64,000 bases of DNA, taken from Nevskia sp. GTDB lineage: Bacteria > Pseudomonadota > Gammaproteobacteria > Nevskiales > Nevskiaceae. Every line of letters starts with the position of its first letter. Position 1 is the stretch's first letter. The stretch covers positions 29,117 through 93,116 of the forward strand of contig JARLJS010000088.1 of NCBI GenBank assembly GCA_031291075.1. The letters are read 5' to 3'. The position numbers and the translations under genes were made by a program. The notes beneath the pieces were generated by a model, which saw only the letters and a list, made by a program, of their open reading frames with translations, made no database searches and was not told where the DNA came from. Shown one piece after another: positions 45,401 through 53,169 of the stretch.

Positions 45401-45886
45401 GAGACCGTCGATGCCGCCGCCGCGCTGCGCGGCAACGCCGTCCACCTGCTGCTGCAATGGCTGAGCGAGCAGCCGCAACTGGAAGACGCCCTGCTGATCC
45501 CGCGCCTGCGCAGCCGCCTCGGTGGCGAGGTGGAGGAGGCGGACGCCAGGCTATGGCTGCAGTCGGCGCGCGCCCTGCTCGCCGTGCCGCAACTGAACCG
45601 CTACTTCGATCCGCGCCAGTACGTGCGCGCCTGGAACGAAGTGCCCTGCGGCGATGGCGAGCGCGGCGGCGTCATCGACCGCCTGGTCGACGACGGCACG
45701 GCGCTGTGGATCCTCGACTACAAGACCACGCCCAAAGCCGACGCCGCGCTGCTGGCGGAGCGCTACCGCCCGCAGTTACAGGCCTACGCCGCCGCACTGC
45801 GCCGCGTCTGGCCCGGGCGCCCGCTGCGCGCCGGCTTGGTGCTCACCGAGACGCGGAGCTGGCTGGAGCTGCTGCGGATCGATTGA
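42485..45886 (+). CDS. UvrD-family helicase/nuclease, AddA-like
   Basis: A 1,133-residue superfamily-1 helicase. Walker A is VTASAGSGKTWLLVSRVVRL (about 22-41), followed by LALTFTRKAAAEMRERV (motif Ia). Motif II is LLIDEFQDTSPTQW (about 397-410) and motif III GDAKQSIYGFRRANP (about 434-448). Late motifs include VLTIHAAKGLEAPAVFLV (about 795-812) and NLLYVAVTRARQFL. The C-terminal nuclease has W-I-L-D-Y-K-T-T-P-K. It overlaps the AddB-like gene by 14 bp, so the two are co-translated subunits of a break-processing complex. A second ATG 6 bp on is an alternative start. Confidence 0.9.
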   Translation: MSMNRLGPAGSGDALDPGRSVAVTASAGSGKTWLLVSRVVRLLLEGQASGGILALTFTRKAAAEMRERVNERLRLLAYGEPAQVEAELALLGLQPAPDLLQRARGLYDAQLFDPLPLRAQTLHAFCQDLLSRFALEAEVAPGFALAENEGTLYRRAWRRLLTGLHRRPDSPAAQALRRLIDLGYGEYALENLVFGFLAHRADWWAYTENQAEPLQYAMERLRQAPALADPGPAEDLDGEAFSARLKILYRWLLRAGGTRYVKTEQVGTALNAAGEERYQALLAALFKQDGERYRFQLLKASRGHLSESEIEHFETCHEEVVSAVEHQRRHHLRELCLRRTEAGLQLGGAALEALEQELQLQHALTFADLEWRSYLLLRGAGNAEWIRYKLDQKIDHLLIDEFQDTSPTQWRLLLPFLEEMAAGDAGRQRSVFIVGDAKQSIYGFRRANPALLGTAAAWLRSQLDAATVPLNDSRRSAQAVIDFVNALFEPAPLGAAIGYVRHGTHRGADWGRIELAPLIEPAPRMVEALVDALPERMLRDPLTAPRELDEITRAEQEGRQVAARIRALIEAAPAVSEGAGTRAIGYGDVMVLARSRTHLQALEQALTAAGIPYVGSSRGTLLDTAEARDLVALLRFLNAPHRSLELAQVLRSPLFSADDADLLALAAGAAERTWFEALPELAPQRPELARALELLRGWLRLAAELAAHDLLDRICREADAAARYEAALPPVAAARVRANLGAFVQLALEADSGRYPSLTRFLDYLEELTLSAAQAAGEAPDEAPPPAARGQVRVLTIHAAKGLEAPAVFLVNAGRIIAPRVPRWLIDWPSAADRPELMLLPGRNGERDACSEQLIERQQEREEREDLNLLYVAVTRARQFLHISGFRQSNQGERSSWYDHARAALQQLGNGDAAPLAGLAQDSQHYGSGEIARGSPAPADAGHAPDDPRLRRPIPAPQPVAASPSALAADAGETVDAAAALRGNAVHLLLQWLSEQPQLEDALLIPRLRSRLGGEVEEADARLWLQSARALLAVPQLNRYFDPRQYVRAWNEVPCGDGERGGVIDRLVDDGTALWILDYKTTPKADAALLAERYRPQLQAYAAALRRVWPGRPLRAGLVLTETRSWLELLRID

Positions 45887-45905
45887 TCAGCGTGTTGTTC
45901 GAACC

Positions 45906-46023
45906 GTAGCCCGGATGGAACGTAGTGGAATCCGGGGTGAGCCGAGGGAAGCGAATGTCCAGTGGCAGCTGGGCGCTCCCGGCGAGTGCGACCCCGGATT
46001 CCGTTTCACTCCATCCGGGCTAC
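45906..46023. repeat. Dispersed palindromic repeat GTAGCCCGGATGGA type, copy 1
   Basis: GTAGCCCGGATGGAACGTAG and its inverse TCCATCCGGGCTAC bound this 118-bp element, with internal GGAATCCGGG and CCCGGATTCCGTTTCACTCC. A shorter relative lies at 57104-57178. Elements with these ends are frequent between genes of gamma- and betaproteobacteria. It separates the convergent AddA-like gene and secreted-protein gene. Confidence 0.75.
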
Positions 46024-46053
46024 GATCCGAATACCAGCATGCGCCGGACGAGA

Positions 46054-46851
46054 TCATGGATCCGGCGCGAAATGCCCCGGCGCCGGAAACGCTTCCGGCC
46101 GCCGGTCCGCACGCCACGCATCGGGGATCACCCCCTGCGCGACCAGGTTGCGGCGCGAGTCGTAAAAGATCGAGATCACCTCGTTCGGCGCATCCGACTC
46201 GCGCTCGAAGTCGGTATAGGTCACCGCCGAATACTCGCTGCGGCCGTGGCCGGTGCCGAGCTTGTCTTCCATCGCTGCCTTGGCCCGCCCACGCTCGAGC
46301 GAGGGCTCCGGGGCGGCCGTCGAGGCCGGAGGCGCCGGCGGTTGCGCCGCCGCGTCGGGGGAAGCGCCCGGGGCCTCGTCGCGCGGCAGCGGCTGGCGGC
46401 AGCAGAACGCCTTCTCCCGGAACAAGGCCACGCCGATCACCCCCACGTTGTCCGGCCGGCCGGTGCGCGCGGCATAGCTGTCCGGCAGCGCTGTGAAGTA
46501 GAACGCCGCCACCCGCTGCAGGCTCTTGCGCCAGCCGGCGATGTCCACGCCGCTGAAGCCGTCCAGCACGTAACCGTCCTGGTCGGTCGCCGCCGTGTCG
46601 CCGGTGATGACGTTGACTCCATCCACGCTGGTCACCGCCAGCAGGCGCCCGCCGTAACGGCTGTGCACGCGCACCTCGTACTCGTGACGCGGCTCGCCGG
46701 CGACGTACAGCCGGCCGTCGTGGCGGTACAGGTCGAGGGTGTGTCCGGCGGTGCGGTCGTAGACCTCGACATCGGCGAGATGCTGCCCGGCACGCGCCGG
46801 GAACGAGCAGGCGAGCAGAACGGTGAGACAACAGACAAGCAGGCGGGACAT
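46054..46851 (-). CDS. Secreted protein of unknown function
   Basis: A 265-residue protein with a signal peptide (LLVCCLTVLLACSFPARA-GQHL, about residue 21). The mature N-terminal half (about 22-150) is beta-rich, with V-E-V-Y-D-R, DGRLYVAGEPRHEYEVRVHS and DGVNVITGD. A proline/alanine linker follows at about 155-185, then a short C-terminal domain (A-V-T-Y-T-D-F-E-R-E, VISIFYDSRRNLVAQGVIP). No family recognised. The N-terminal pattern is reminiscent of periplasmic proteins of uncharacterised families. No operon partner on its strand nearby. Confidence 0.65.
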   Translation of the reverse strand: MSRLLVCCLTVLLACSFPARAGQHLADVEVYDRTAGHTLDLYRHDGRLYVAGEPRHEYEVRVHSRYGGRLLAVTSVDGVNVITGDTAATDQDGYVLDGFSGVDIAGWRKSLQRVAAFYFTALPDSYAARTGRPDNVGVIGVALFREKAFCCRQPLPRDEAPGASPDAAAQPPAPPASTAAPEPSLERGRAKAAMEDKLGTGHGRSEYSAVTYTDFERESDAPNEVISIFYDSRRNLVAQGVIPDAWRADRRPEAFPAPGHFAPDP

Positions 46852-47008
46852 CGGCGGTTCCTCCGCGTTTGCCGGATCGGCACTTGCAGAAACGGGCGGA
46901 GGAACGGAATGGGGTCAGAACCTCGATGCCAAGGCGACTGACGGTACCGGGGAACCCCTGCACGCGCGCATACACGCGCCTAGCTGGCGCAATGTGGCGA
47001 AACGAGCC

Positions 47009-47926
47009 CTAGCCGCCGCTGCTCGACGACGAGCTGCTGCTGCCGGCCTTGGTTTCGGTCAGGTCCAGCACGATGCCGTCGATGTTGTTGTCCAGCGCGG
47101 AGCGCAGGTGCGCCGGGGTGAGCCCGCTCTTCGCGAAATAGGCGCCGACACCGCCGAAAGTGCCGCTGATGCAGGTCGAGGCCAGGGTCAGCTCGTAGCC
47201 GTTGCGGGTGCCGTCCGGCGTGCTGACGCTGCTGCCGGTGTAATCGCATCCGGTGGAATCGGTACCGGTGATGTTGCCGCTGCCGTCGATGACGAGGGTG
47301 GGCTTGTAGGTGGTCTTGTTGACGGTGTAGGACGCCGTGTAGGTGCCGGCGATCTTCGCCAGCGAAGACGCGACCTCCCAGTCCTTGGCCTCATAGGTGA
47401 GGGTGAACGTGGAGATGGCGCCGGTGCTGTCGGTAAGCGTGCCCTTGAGGCTGGAGGCGGGCACCACCGTAGCCGCCATGGTGCCCGTGGTAGTGGTGGT
47501 GCCGTAGAGGGTGTACGCCACCGAGAACTGGTTGTTGCTGGTTGTGATCGGCGCGGGCGACAGGACCACGTAGGCCGGGAGCAGCGCGCTGCCGGTGTTG
47601 TCGATGAAACGCGCGTTGCCCTTGAAGTCGATCAGGCCGAACAGGGTCTCCGACTTGGCGGAAAGGCCTTTGCCGGTCTTGAGCGTGCCGTAATAGATGC
47701 CGGCGGAGGCGTCGCCGCCGCCCGATCCTCCGCTGGAACCGCCGCCCGAAGAGCCCCCGCTACCGCCGCCCGAGCCGCCCCCCGAACCGGAACCACCGGG
47801 CGCGATGCCGGGGACGCCGTTGAACTGCCCCGAGGACGAGCTGCCACAGGCCGACAAGGCGGCCAGCAGCAAGCCGGCCGCGGCGGCGGAAACGGGACGG
47901 ACGGGAAAGCCGGTCGAAGTCTGCAT
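47009..47926 (-). CDS. Predicted lipoprotein of unknown function
   Basis: A 305-residue protein with a lipobox: AAAAGLLLAALSACGSSSSG, acylated cysteine near residue 27. A glycine/serine-rich linker (about 38-65) precedes a beta-rich body with repeated strand pattern (GIYYGTLKTGKGLSAKSETL, LFGLIDFKGNARFID, YTLYGTTTTTGTMAATV). It ends in a serine run (SSSSSSSSGG). The LSAC lipobox fixes the start at 47926. Likely anchored to a membrane; resembles uncharacterised lipoproteins common in Xanthomonadales-type genomes. No specific function assigned. Confidence 0.7.
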   Translation of the reverse strand: MQTSTGFPVRPVSAAAAGLLLAALSACGSSSSGQFNGVPGIAPGGSGSGGGSGGGSGGSSGGGSSGGSGGGDASAGIYYGTLKTGKGLSAKSETLFGLIDFKGNARFIDNTGSALLPAYVVLSPAPITTSNNQFSVAYTLYGTTTTTGTMAATVVPASSLKGTLTDSTGAISTFTLTYEAKDWEVASSLAKIAGTYTASYTVNKTTYKPTLVIDGSGNITGTDSTGCDYTGSSVSTPDGTRNGYELTLASTCISGTFGGVGAYFAKSGLTPAHLRSALDNNIDGIVLDLTETKAGSSSSSSSSGG

Positions 47927-48055
47927 GTCTGGGCACTCGTCGTTATGGTCAGGCCCTGCTGAGCCTGCAAGGATGTCGGTGACGATGCCGGCCATGATAC
48001 TGGAATCGCGCCGCGAGGTGGACGGAAGCGGCGGCTGCGCGAAAAGCCGCTCGCC

Positions 48056-48085
48056 CGCAAGCCGGGCGTGACCGCCCGGCTTGCG
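48056..48085 (-). terminator. Strong hairpin downstream of ydcH
   Basis: CGCAAGCCGGGCG (48056-48068) pairs perfectly with CGCCCGGCTTGCG (48073-48085) around a 4-base loop, 13-bp arms, 21 bp past the ydcH stop on its strand. No T tract, so termination efficiency is uncertain. Confidence 0.55.
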
Positions 48086-48106
48086 GATTGATGCTGGATT
48101 CAGGGC

Positions 48107-48349
48107 TCAGGCGCCGGCCGAGAACCGCGCGTACAGCTCGTCCTTCAGCTTCGCCCGCTTCTTCTTCAGTTCCTCGCAATAGACGTCGGACGGGGTTTCG
48201 ACGCCCTGCTCGATCCGGTGCACTTCGTGGTCGAGCTCGTGGTACTCGGCGAACAGCCGGGCAAAGTGCGCGTCGCCGAGCTTCAACTCGTGGATGCGCT
48301 CGCGGAACTCGGGAAATTCGTGGATCAGGTCGTGCTTACCGGCGGTCAT
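48107..48349 (-). CDS. YdcH family protein (DUF465)
   Basis: An 80-residue, mostly helical, charged protein: HDLIHEFPEFRERIHELKLG, FARLFAEYHELDHEVHRIEQ, then K-K-K-R-A-K-L-K-D-E-L-Y. This is the DUF465/YdcH signature. The function is not established. An FNR/Anr-like box lies about 82-95 bp upstream of its start (48431-48444), which may indicate oxygen-responsive control. Confidence 0.9.
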   Translation of the reverse strand: MTAGKHDLIHEFPEFRERIHELKLGDAHFARLFAEYHELDHEVHRIEQGVETPSDVYCEELKKKRAKLKDELYARFSAGA

Positions 48350-48849
48350 ACGGCTCCTGGTGCGGTGGTCATCGCCGGGCACGATCGCCCGGCGCGCCAT
48401 TATGGTGCCTCGCCACGGCCACCCCGCGATTTGACCAGGATCAATACGAAGCCGGCCCGATCGGACAACATATTGGCCCGCAGAGCTATTCACATTGGCC
48501 CAGCGGGCAATCCGCCGCCGATCGTCCTGACCTATGATCCTTGACAGGTTCCTGCGGGCTGGAATGAAGAGGCTGTGCCGGCGCGGTGCAAACCACCGCC
48601 CCGTGCGCGCGTAGAACAATCCGGCCGGCAGGCTCCCCCGCGAGCCGAAGCGCGTGTCGACCCCACGTCGACCGCGGGCATGTGCGCCGTCCTCCTTCGG
48701 GCTCCATGAATCGATCATCCGGCGGCATGTACCGGGGATAAGGCGCGCCCATGCGCAGGGAAGGCATCGGGTGGCTGTTGCGTGGCAAGGCAGGGCAGCT
48801 ATTCCAAGCAAGGTCTTCTTTCACACAACACTCAGGGAGTAGGCGCATC
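48350..48849. other. 500-bp intergenic region with a divergent control region
   Basis: Between ydcH (minus) and a secreted-protein gene (plus). It holds an FNR/Anr-like box (48431-48444) and a relatively AT-rich stretch around 48435-48485 that may contain promoters. The frame of the downstream gene is open from 48751, but a signal peptide fixes its start at 48850. No other gene was supported. Confidence 0.5.
48431..48444. promoter_or_regulatory. FNR/Anr-like box
   Basis: TTGACCAGGATCAA matches the TTGAT-N4-ATCAA consensus with one mismatch in the left half-site. It is 82 bp upstream of ydcH and about 405 bp upstream of the plus-strand gene, so ydcH is the likelier target. Confidence 0.5.
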
Positions 48850-50319
48850 ATGCGTGTCTGCACAGGGTTTGCTTTCGTTGCGCTGCTGGTGGTGTCAGCA
48901 GTATCCGCCGCCGCCGGCACCAGTCCGCCCGCGCCGCCACCGCCGCCATCGCCGCCGCCCCTGTTCGCCTGCGACTTCGTCTCCCAGTACAACGAGACCG
49001 CTACCCAGGTGCTCGACAACGGCACGCTGGAGCCGGCCACGCAGACCCTGGCCAATATCCGCTGGGGTGAAAGCGACCTCACCGCCGGCTACTGGCAGGC
49101 CGCGCTCGACCGCAGGTACCCGGCCGGCACGCGCTTCCGCATCGACGGGCAGTTTCCCGACGCGCGCTACTTCGCCTTCACCTACAACGCGGGCAGCGTC
49201 AACTCGCCGCAGCAGATCACGGACTACCAGGTCGTCCCCAACAACGGCAGCGCGTCGCCCTTCGTCAACCGCATGAGCCGCTCGACCTCGATCCCGCCGG
49301 GCGGCCGCTACTCCGTCCATATCGTGTACGGCACGCGGCCGCAGCAACTGGCTCCCAACACCATCTACGTCGACCCGAACGACTTCGCCGGCCAGACCGC
49401 CACGGACTCCAGCGGCAACTACACCGCCTACCCGTTGATCAGCTACCGCGTCTACGCCTCCACCCACGGCCTGGCGGTGGGCGCGCACGGCAACGTGCCG
49501 CTGCCGACCTTCGTCGAGGAGACGCCGCAGGGCGATATCCCGGTCGCGACCATCGCGCCCACCTCCAGCCAGTGCCAATGGTGGAACGGCGGCCTGCAGA
49601 ACCTGGCCCGCTTCGGCATCGGCATCTTCGCCGCGATCAATACCTACTTGGAGCAGCAGCCGGCCGAGGCGGCGCCGATCGTGCCGACGGCGCCGGTGCC
49701 GGCGCCGCTGTTCACGGTCTACAACCCGGGCGTGCCGTCGTCGTTCCAGTACGCGGTCAACCTCGATTCGCGCTACATCTACTCCTATATCACCCCCACC
49801 GCGGGTGACCTGGTGCTGCTGCGCGGGCGCGCTCCCGCCTACTCCAGCCCGGCCGGCTCGTCCGGCCAGCTGCGGCACTGGTCGGTGTGCGAGAACGCGA
49901 CCGCCATCGTCACCGGCTACCAGACCTACGCCTGCGTGGAGGACGAGGACACCAGCGTCGACGCGGACGGCTTTTTCAACATCGTGATATCGATTCCGTC
50001 CAAGCGCCCGCAGAATGCGACGCCCGCCAACGGGTTCCAGTGGCTGAACTTCGGCACCACCACCCGTGCGGTCGTGGTGTACCGGCAGATGCTGGCCTCG
50101 CCCACCTTTGCCCAGGCCGCCGTCAACGTGCCGGCCGCCCAGGACCAGAACCCCCGGCTTGTCATGGGGGACTACCTGCCGGTCGCAACCTACTGCGAGA
50201 AGCCGCTGTTCGATGCGCTGACCGGTGCCGGACAGACCCCGGCGCAGGTGTTCGCTGCCTGCCTGCAGCAGTCGCAGACGCCGCCCCCGCCGCCGCCAAC
50301 TACGGGCAGCAGCGGATGA
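48850..50319 (+). CDS. Large secreted protein of unknown function
   Basis: A 489-residue protein. The ATG at 48850 follows a CAGGGAGTAGG ribosome site and gives a signal peptide (RVCTGFAFVALLVVSAVSAA, cleavage near AAG). A polyproline stretch (about 25-36) comes next. The mature protein has few charges and many aromatic residues: DARYFAFTYNAGSVNSPQQI, ISYRVYASTHGL, GDLVLLRGRAPAYSS. Cysteines occur in pairs (for example VCENATAI and YACVED), suggesting disulfides. It ends in a second polyproline run (PPPPPPTTGSSG). No family recognised. Extracytoplasmic location is secure, function is not. Confidence 0.7.
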   Translation: MRVCTGFAFVALLVVSAVSAAAGTSPPAPPPPPSPPPLFACDFVSQYNETATQVLDNGTLEPATQTLANIRWGESDLTAGYWQAALDRRYPAGTRFRIDGQFPDARYFAFTYNAGSVNSPQQITDYQVVPNNGSASPFVNRMSRSTSIPPGGRYSVHIVYGTRPQQLAPNTIYVDPNDFAGQTATDSSGNYTAYPLISYRVYASTHGLAVGAHGNVPLPTFVEETPQGDIPVATIAPTSSQCQWWNGGLQNLARFGIGIFAAINTYLEQQPAEAAPIVPTAPVPAPLFTVYNPGVPSSFQYAVNLDSRYIYSYITPTAGDLVLLRGRAPAYSSPAGSSGQLRHWSVCENATAIVTGYQTYACVEDEDTSVDADGFFNIVISIPSKRPQNATPANGFQWLNFGTTTRAVVVYRQMLASPTFAQAAVNVPAAQDQNPRLVMGDYLPVATYCEKPLFDALTGAGQTPAQVFAACLQQSQTPPPPPPTTGSSG

Positions 50320-50366
50320 CGGGGGAAGAACGGGATACGGGTGGCGACTGACCGCCGGGAGCGGAG

Positions 50367-50741
50367 CTATTTCGCCGGGGCAATCACGCGGCGCACCGCC
50401 GCTGCCAAGTCCTCGGGCTTGAACGGCTTGCGCACGTAGCCGGAGACGCCGAGGCTTTTGGTTTCCAGGATCTGCTCGCGGGTCGCCTCGGTGGTCAGCA
50501 TGATGACCGGCAGCGTTTTCAGCGTCTCGTTCGAGCGCACGGTGCGCAGCAGGGTGATGCCGTCCATGCGCGGCATGTTCCAGTCGCTGATGATCAGGCC
50601 GTAGCGGGTCTTGCCGAGCAAAGACAGCGCACCCTCGCCGTCCTCGGCCTCGTCGATCTCGGACAGGCCGGACTCTTCCAGCACGGCCCGAATGAACGCA
50701 CGCATGCTTTTCATGTCGTCCACGATGAGTATGCGTTGCAT
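50367..50741 (-). CDS. CheY-like single-domain response regulator
   Basis: A 124-residue receiver domain with nothing attached. The acidic pair is D8-D9 (RILIVDDMKSMRAF), the phosphoacceptor D53 (LIISDWNMPRMDG), the switch Thr near T84 (IMLTTEAT) and K105 (GYVRKPFKPE). The W-N-M-P motif and K-S-M-R resemble CheY itself. No kinase or chemotaxis gene is nearby. The frame is open to 50939; the ATG at 50741 fits the domain start and follows AGGGAGACGGCC. Confidence 0.92.
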   Translation of the reverse strand: MQRILIVDDMKSMRAFIRAVLEESGLSEIDEAEDGEGALSLLGKTRYGLIISDWNMPRMDGITLLRTVRSNETLKTLPVIMLTTEATREQILETKSLGVSGYVRKPFKPEDLAAAVRRVIAPAK

Positions 50742-50939
50742 GGCCGTCTCCCTTTGGGCCTGATTGCGGGCGTCCCCCCCCCTGCATCCATCGAAAGTAC
50801 GATAGTCCCGCGGAGCGGAGGTGTCCACGCAGAGCGACAGCCGGCGGATATGGGCCGCCCGGTGTGCTGGTCCGGCCGCGGCAGCGTGGAACGCTTGTTG
50901 CCTCGTCAGGTGGCGGGGTGTTCGCGGGCCGCGCCGCAA

Positions 50940-51124
50940 ATTTTTATTTTTGGCGCGGAGCCGTATTGTTCATTCAAAAAGATTTTGATTAAAATCAATA
51001 CATTATAATTAAACATTACGGTACCGCAACGAACCACTTAGCGGCGGATGTTGTGGCTCCCGGCTTGGCCCGCGGAATTGTCCGTGTTAAATCAGTGCGC
51101 GCTTCATCCAGCTCGGGAGTACCC
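50940..51124. promoter_or_regulatory. AT-rich control region upstream of a small gene
   Basis: Bases 50940-51015 are far more AT-rich than their surroundings (long A/T runs, GATTTTGATTAAAATC palindrome at about 50981-50996, TACATTATAAT at about 50999-51009 as a possible -10). This is the best promoter-like segment in the window; it should drive the small gene at 51125 and perhaps the acyl-CoA synthetase. The composition could also reflect imported DNA. Confidence 0.45.
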
Positions 51125-51325
51125 ATGCGACCTTCAGATACGGCGATCACGCCGGAGCGGCTACAACTGCTCAAGCAGATCCGCGACGCGAATGCCGGTA
51201 GCAAAACGGAGCCGGACATCTACATGGACGACCTCAACGTGTTCGCCCGGCTCAGGCTGGTGCATTTCGACCGCGAGGGCAGGCTCAGCCTGACCGAAAG
51301 CGGGAGCCGGATCCTCACTTCCTGA
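51125..51325 (+). CDS. Small hypothetical protein
   Basis: A 66-residue protein. ATG at 51125 is preceded by CTCGGGAGTACCC. Sequence: helix TPERLQLLKQIRDAN, then NVFARLRLVHFDREGRLSLT and E-S-G-S-R-I-L, a helix-turn-wing pattern reminiscent of a winged-helix, but no family is recognised. It follows an AT-rich promoter-like region and precedes the acyl-CoA synthetase gene by 118 bp. Confidence 0.5.
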   Translation: MRPSDTAITPERLQLLKQIRDANAGSKTEPDIYMDDLNVFARLRLVHFDREGRLSLTESGSRILTS

Positions 51326-51443
51326 CGTCCTCGCGGCCCCGGCCGCGTCTTTGTTGTCGGGCTGCGGCCGCTCTACACTGTGGCGGCCGGATCAAAGTGT
51401 TGCTGCCGGCGTATCCGATAAGCCAAAAACCGCCGAGGAGCCC

Positions 51444-53132
51444 ATGAGCGAGCCCGCCCTGCAACTGAGCGACCAGGACCTGCCGTTGCAGCGCATCTGG
51501 CGCTGGGAGCAGGAGCGCGGCGCCGAAACCTATCTGACCCAGCCGCTGGGCGGGGGCGCACTGCGCAACCTGAGCTGGGCCGAAGCGGTGGGCGAAGCGC
51601 GGCGCATGGCGGCACACCTGCGTTCCTTCGGCTGGGAGCCGGGTGCGCGCGTCGCCATCATCTCCAAGAACTGCGCCTGGTGGCTGCTCGCCGACTACGC
51701 CATCTGGATGGCAGGCTGCGTCAGCGTGCCGGTGTACCCGACCCTGACGGCGCACTCGGTGCGGCAGATCCTGGAGCACTCCGAAGCGCGGGCCTGCTTC
51801 GTCGGCAGGCTGGATGCCTGGGATACGATGCGCCCCGGCATTCCCGACCATGTGCACCGCGTGCGCCTGCCCCTGGCACCGGACGACGCCGGCAGCGACT
51901 GGGACGCCATCGTCGCCGCCACCGCGCCGCTGCAGGACCGGCCGGTGCGCGATGCCGACGACCTGGCCACCATCATCTACACCTCCGGCACCACCGGCAT
52001 GCCGAAGGGTGTGATGCACAGCTTCCGCAACATCGCGGTGAGCATCAAGACCATTGCCGCCGAATTCCGCCACGCGCCGGAGGACCGGCTGTTGTCACAC
52101 CTGCCGCTGGCGCACGTGGGCGAGCGCCTGCTGGTGGAGACGACCTCGTACTTCAGCGGCTGCCGGGTGTTCTTCTCGGAGGGACTGGAAACCTTCGCGC
52201 AGGACATGCGGCGCGCGCGCCCCACCCTGTTCGGCTCGGTGCCGCGCCTGTGGACCAAGTTCCAGCAGGGCCTGTACGCCAAGCTGCCGAAGGAACAATT
52301 GGATGCGCTGCTGCAGGACCCGCAGGAGCGGCCGGCGGTGGCGCGGCAGGTGCTGACCCAGCTGGGCCTGGACGCGGTGCGCGTCGCCGTCACCGGCGCG
52401 GCGCCGCTGCCGCCGGACATCGTGCAGTGGTACCGCGACCTCGGCCTGGAGCTGCTGGAAATCTACGGCATGACCGAGAACTTCGCCCTGTCGCACTGCT
52501 CGCGCGTCGGCCGCAACCGCGTCGGCTACGTCGGCCACGCCTGGCCCGGCGTGGACACGCGCCTCGACGACAACGGTGAAATCCTGGTGAAGACGCCCGC
52601 CGCGATGCTCGGCTACTACAAGGAACCCGAACTGACCCGCCAGGCCTTCACCGCCGACGGCTATCTACGCACCGGCGACGTCGGCGAACTGGACGAGGAC
52701 GGCCGCCTGCGCATCACCGGCCGCGCCAAGGAGCAGTTCAAGACCAGCAAGGGCAAGTACGTCGCGCCGGCGCCGATCGAGAACAAGCTCGGCGCCCACC
52801 CCAAGGTGGAGGCCTGCTGCGTGGCCGGCGCCAGCTTTCCGCAGCCCTTCGCCCTGCTGATGCTGGCGCCGGGGGAATGGGAACGCTGCCGCGACGAGCA
52901 GGCGCGCGCCGCGCTGATGCAATCCCTGCAGGCGCACCTCGAGGCGGTCAACGAACTGCTCGACCCGCACGAGCAGATGGACTTCGTGGCCGTGATTCCC
53001 GAGCAGTGGACCATCGACAACGGCTTCATCACTCCGACGTTCAAGGTCAAACGGGCGGCGATCGAAAGCCATTACGGCTCGCTGTTCGCCGCCTGGGCGC
53101 GCAGCCGCGAGACGGTGGTGTGGCAGACTTAG
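51444..53132 (+). CDS. AMP-dependent long-chain acyl-CoA synthetase
   Basis: A 562-residue ANL-superfamily ligase. The P-loop-like AMP motif IIYTSGTTGMPKGVMHS is at about 176-192, the A5-type motif LLEIYGMTENFALSHCS at about 336-352, and TGDVGELDEDGRLRITGRAK (about 411-430) begins the C-terminal domain, followed by FKTSKGKYVAPAPIE. It activates a fatty acid or similar carboxylate to its CoA ester. Length is close to the FadD/FAA-type family. The ATG at 51444 follows CCGAGGAGCCC; the frame is open to 51351. Confidence 0.88.
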   Translation: MSEPALQLSDQDLPLQRIWRWEQERGAETYLTQPLGGGALRNLSWAEAVGEARRMAAHLRSFGWEPGARVAIISKNCAWWLLADYAIWMAGCVSVPVYPTLTAHSVRQILEHSEARACFVGRLDAWDTMRPGIPDHVHRVRLPLAPDDAGSDWDAIVAATAPLQDRPVRDADDLATIIYTSGTTGMPKGVMHSFRNIAVSIKTIAAEFRHAPEDRLLSHLPLAHVGERLLVETTSYFSGCRVFFSEGLETFAQDMRRARPTLFGSVPRLWTKFQQGLYAKLPKEQLDALLQDPQERPAVARQVLTQLGLDAVRVAVTGAAPLPPDIVQWYRDLGLELLEIYGMTENFALSHCSRVGRNRVGYVGHAWPGVDTRLDDNGEILVKTPAAMLGYYKEPELTRQAFTADGYLRTGDVGELDEDGRLRITGRAKEQFKTSKGKYVAPAPIENKLGAHPKVEACCVAGASFPQPFALLMLAPGEWERCRDEQARAALMQSLQAHLEAVNELLDPHEQMDFVAVIPEQWTIDNGFITPTFKVKRAAIESHYGSLFAAWARSRETVVWQT

Positions 53133-53169
53133 TGCATGCCCGACAGCACCCATCGAAGGAAATGAATTG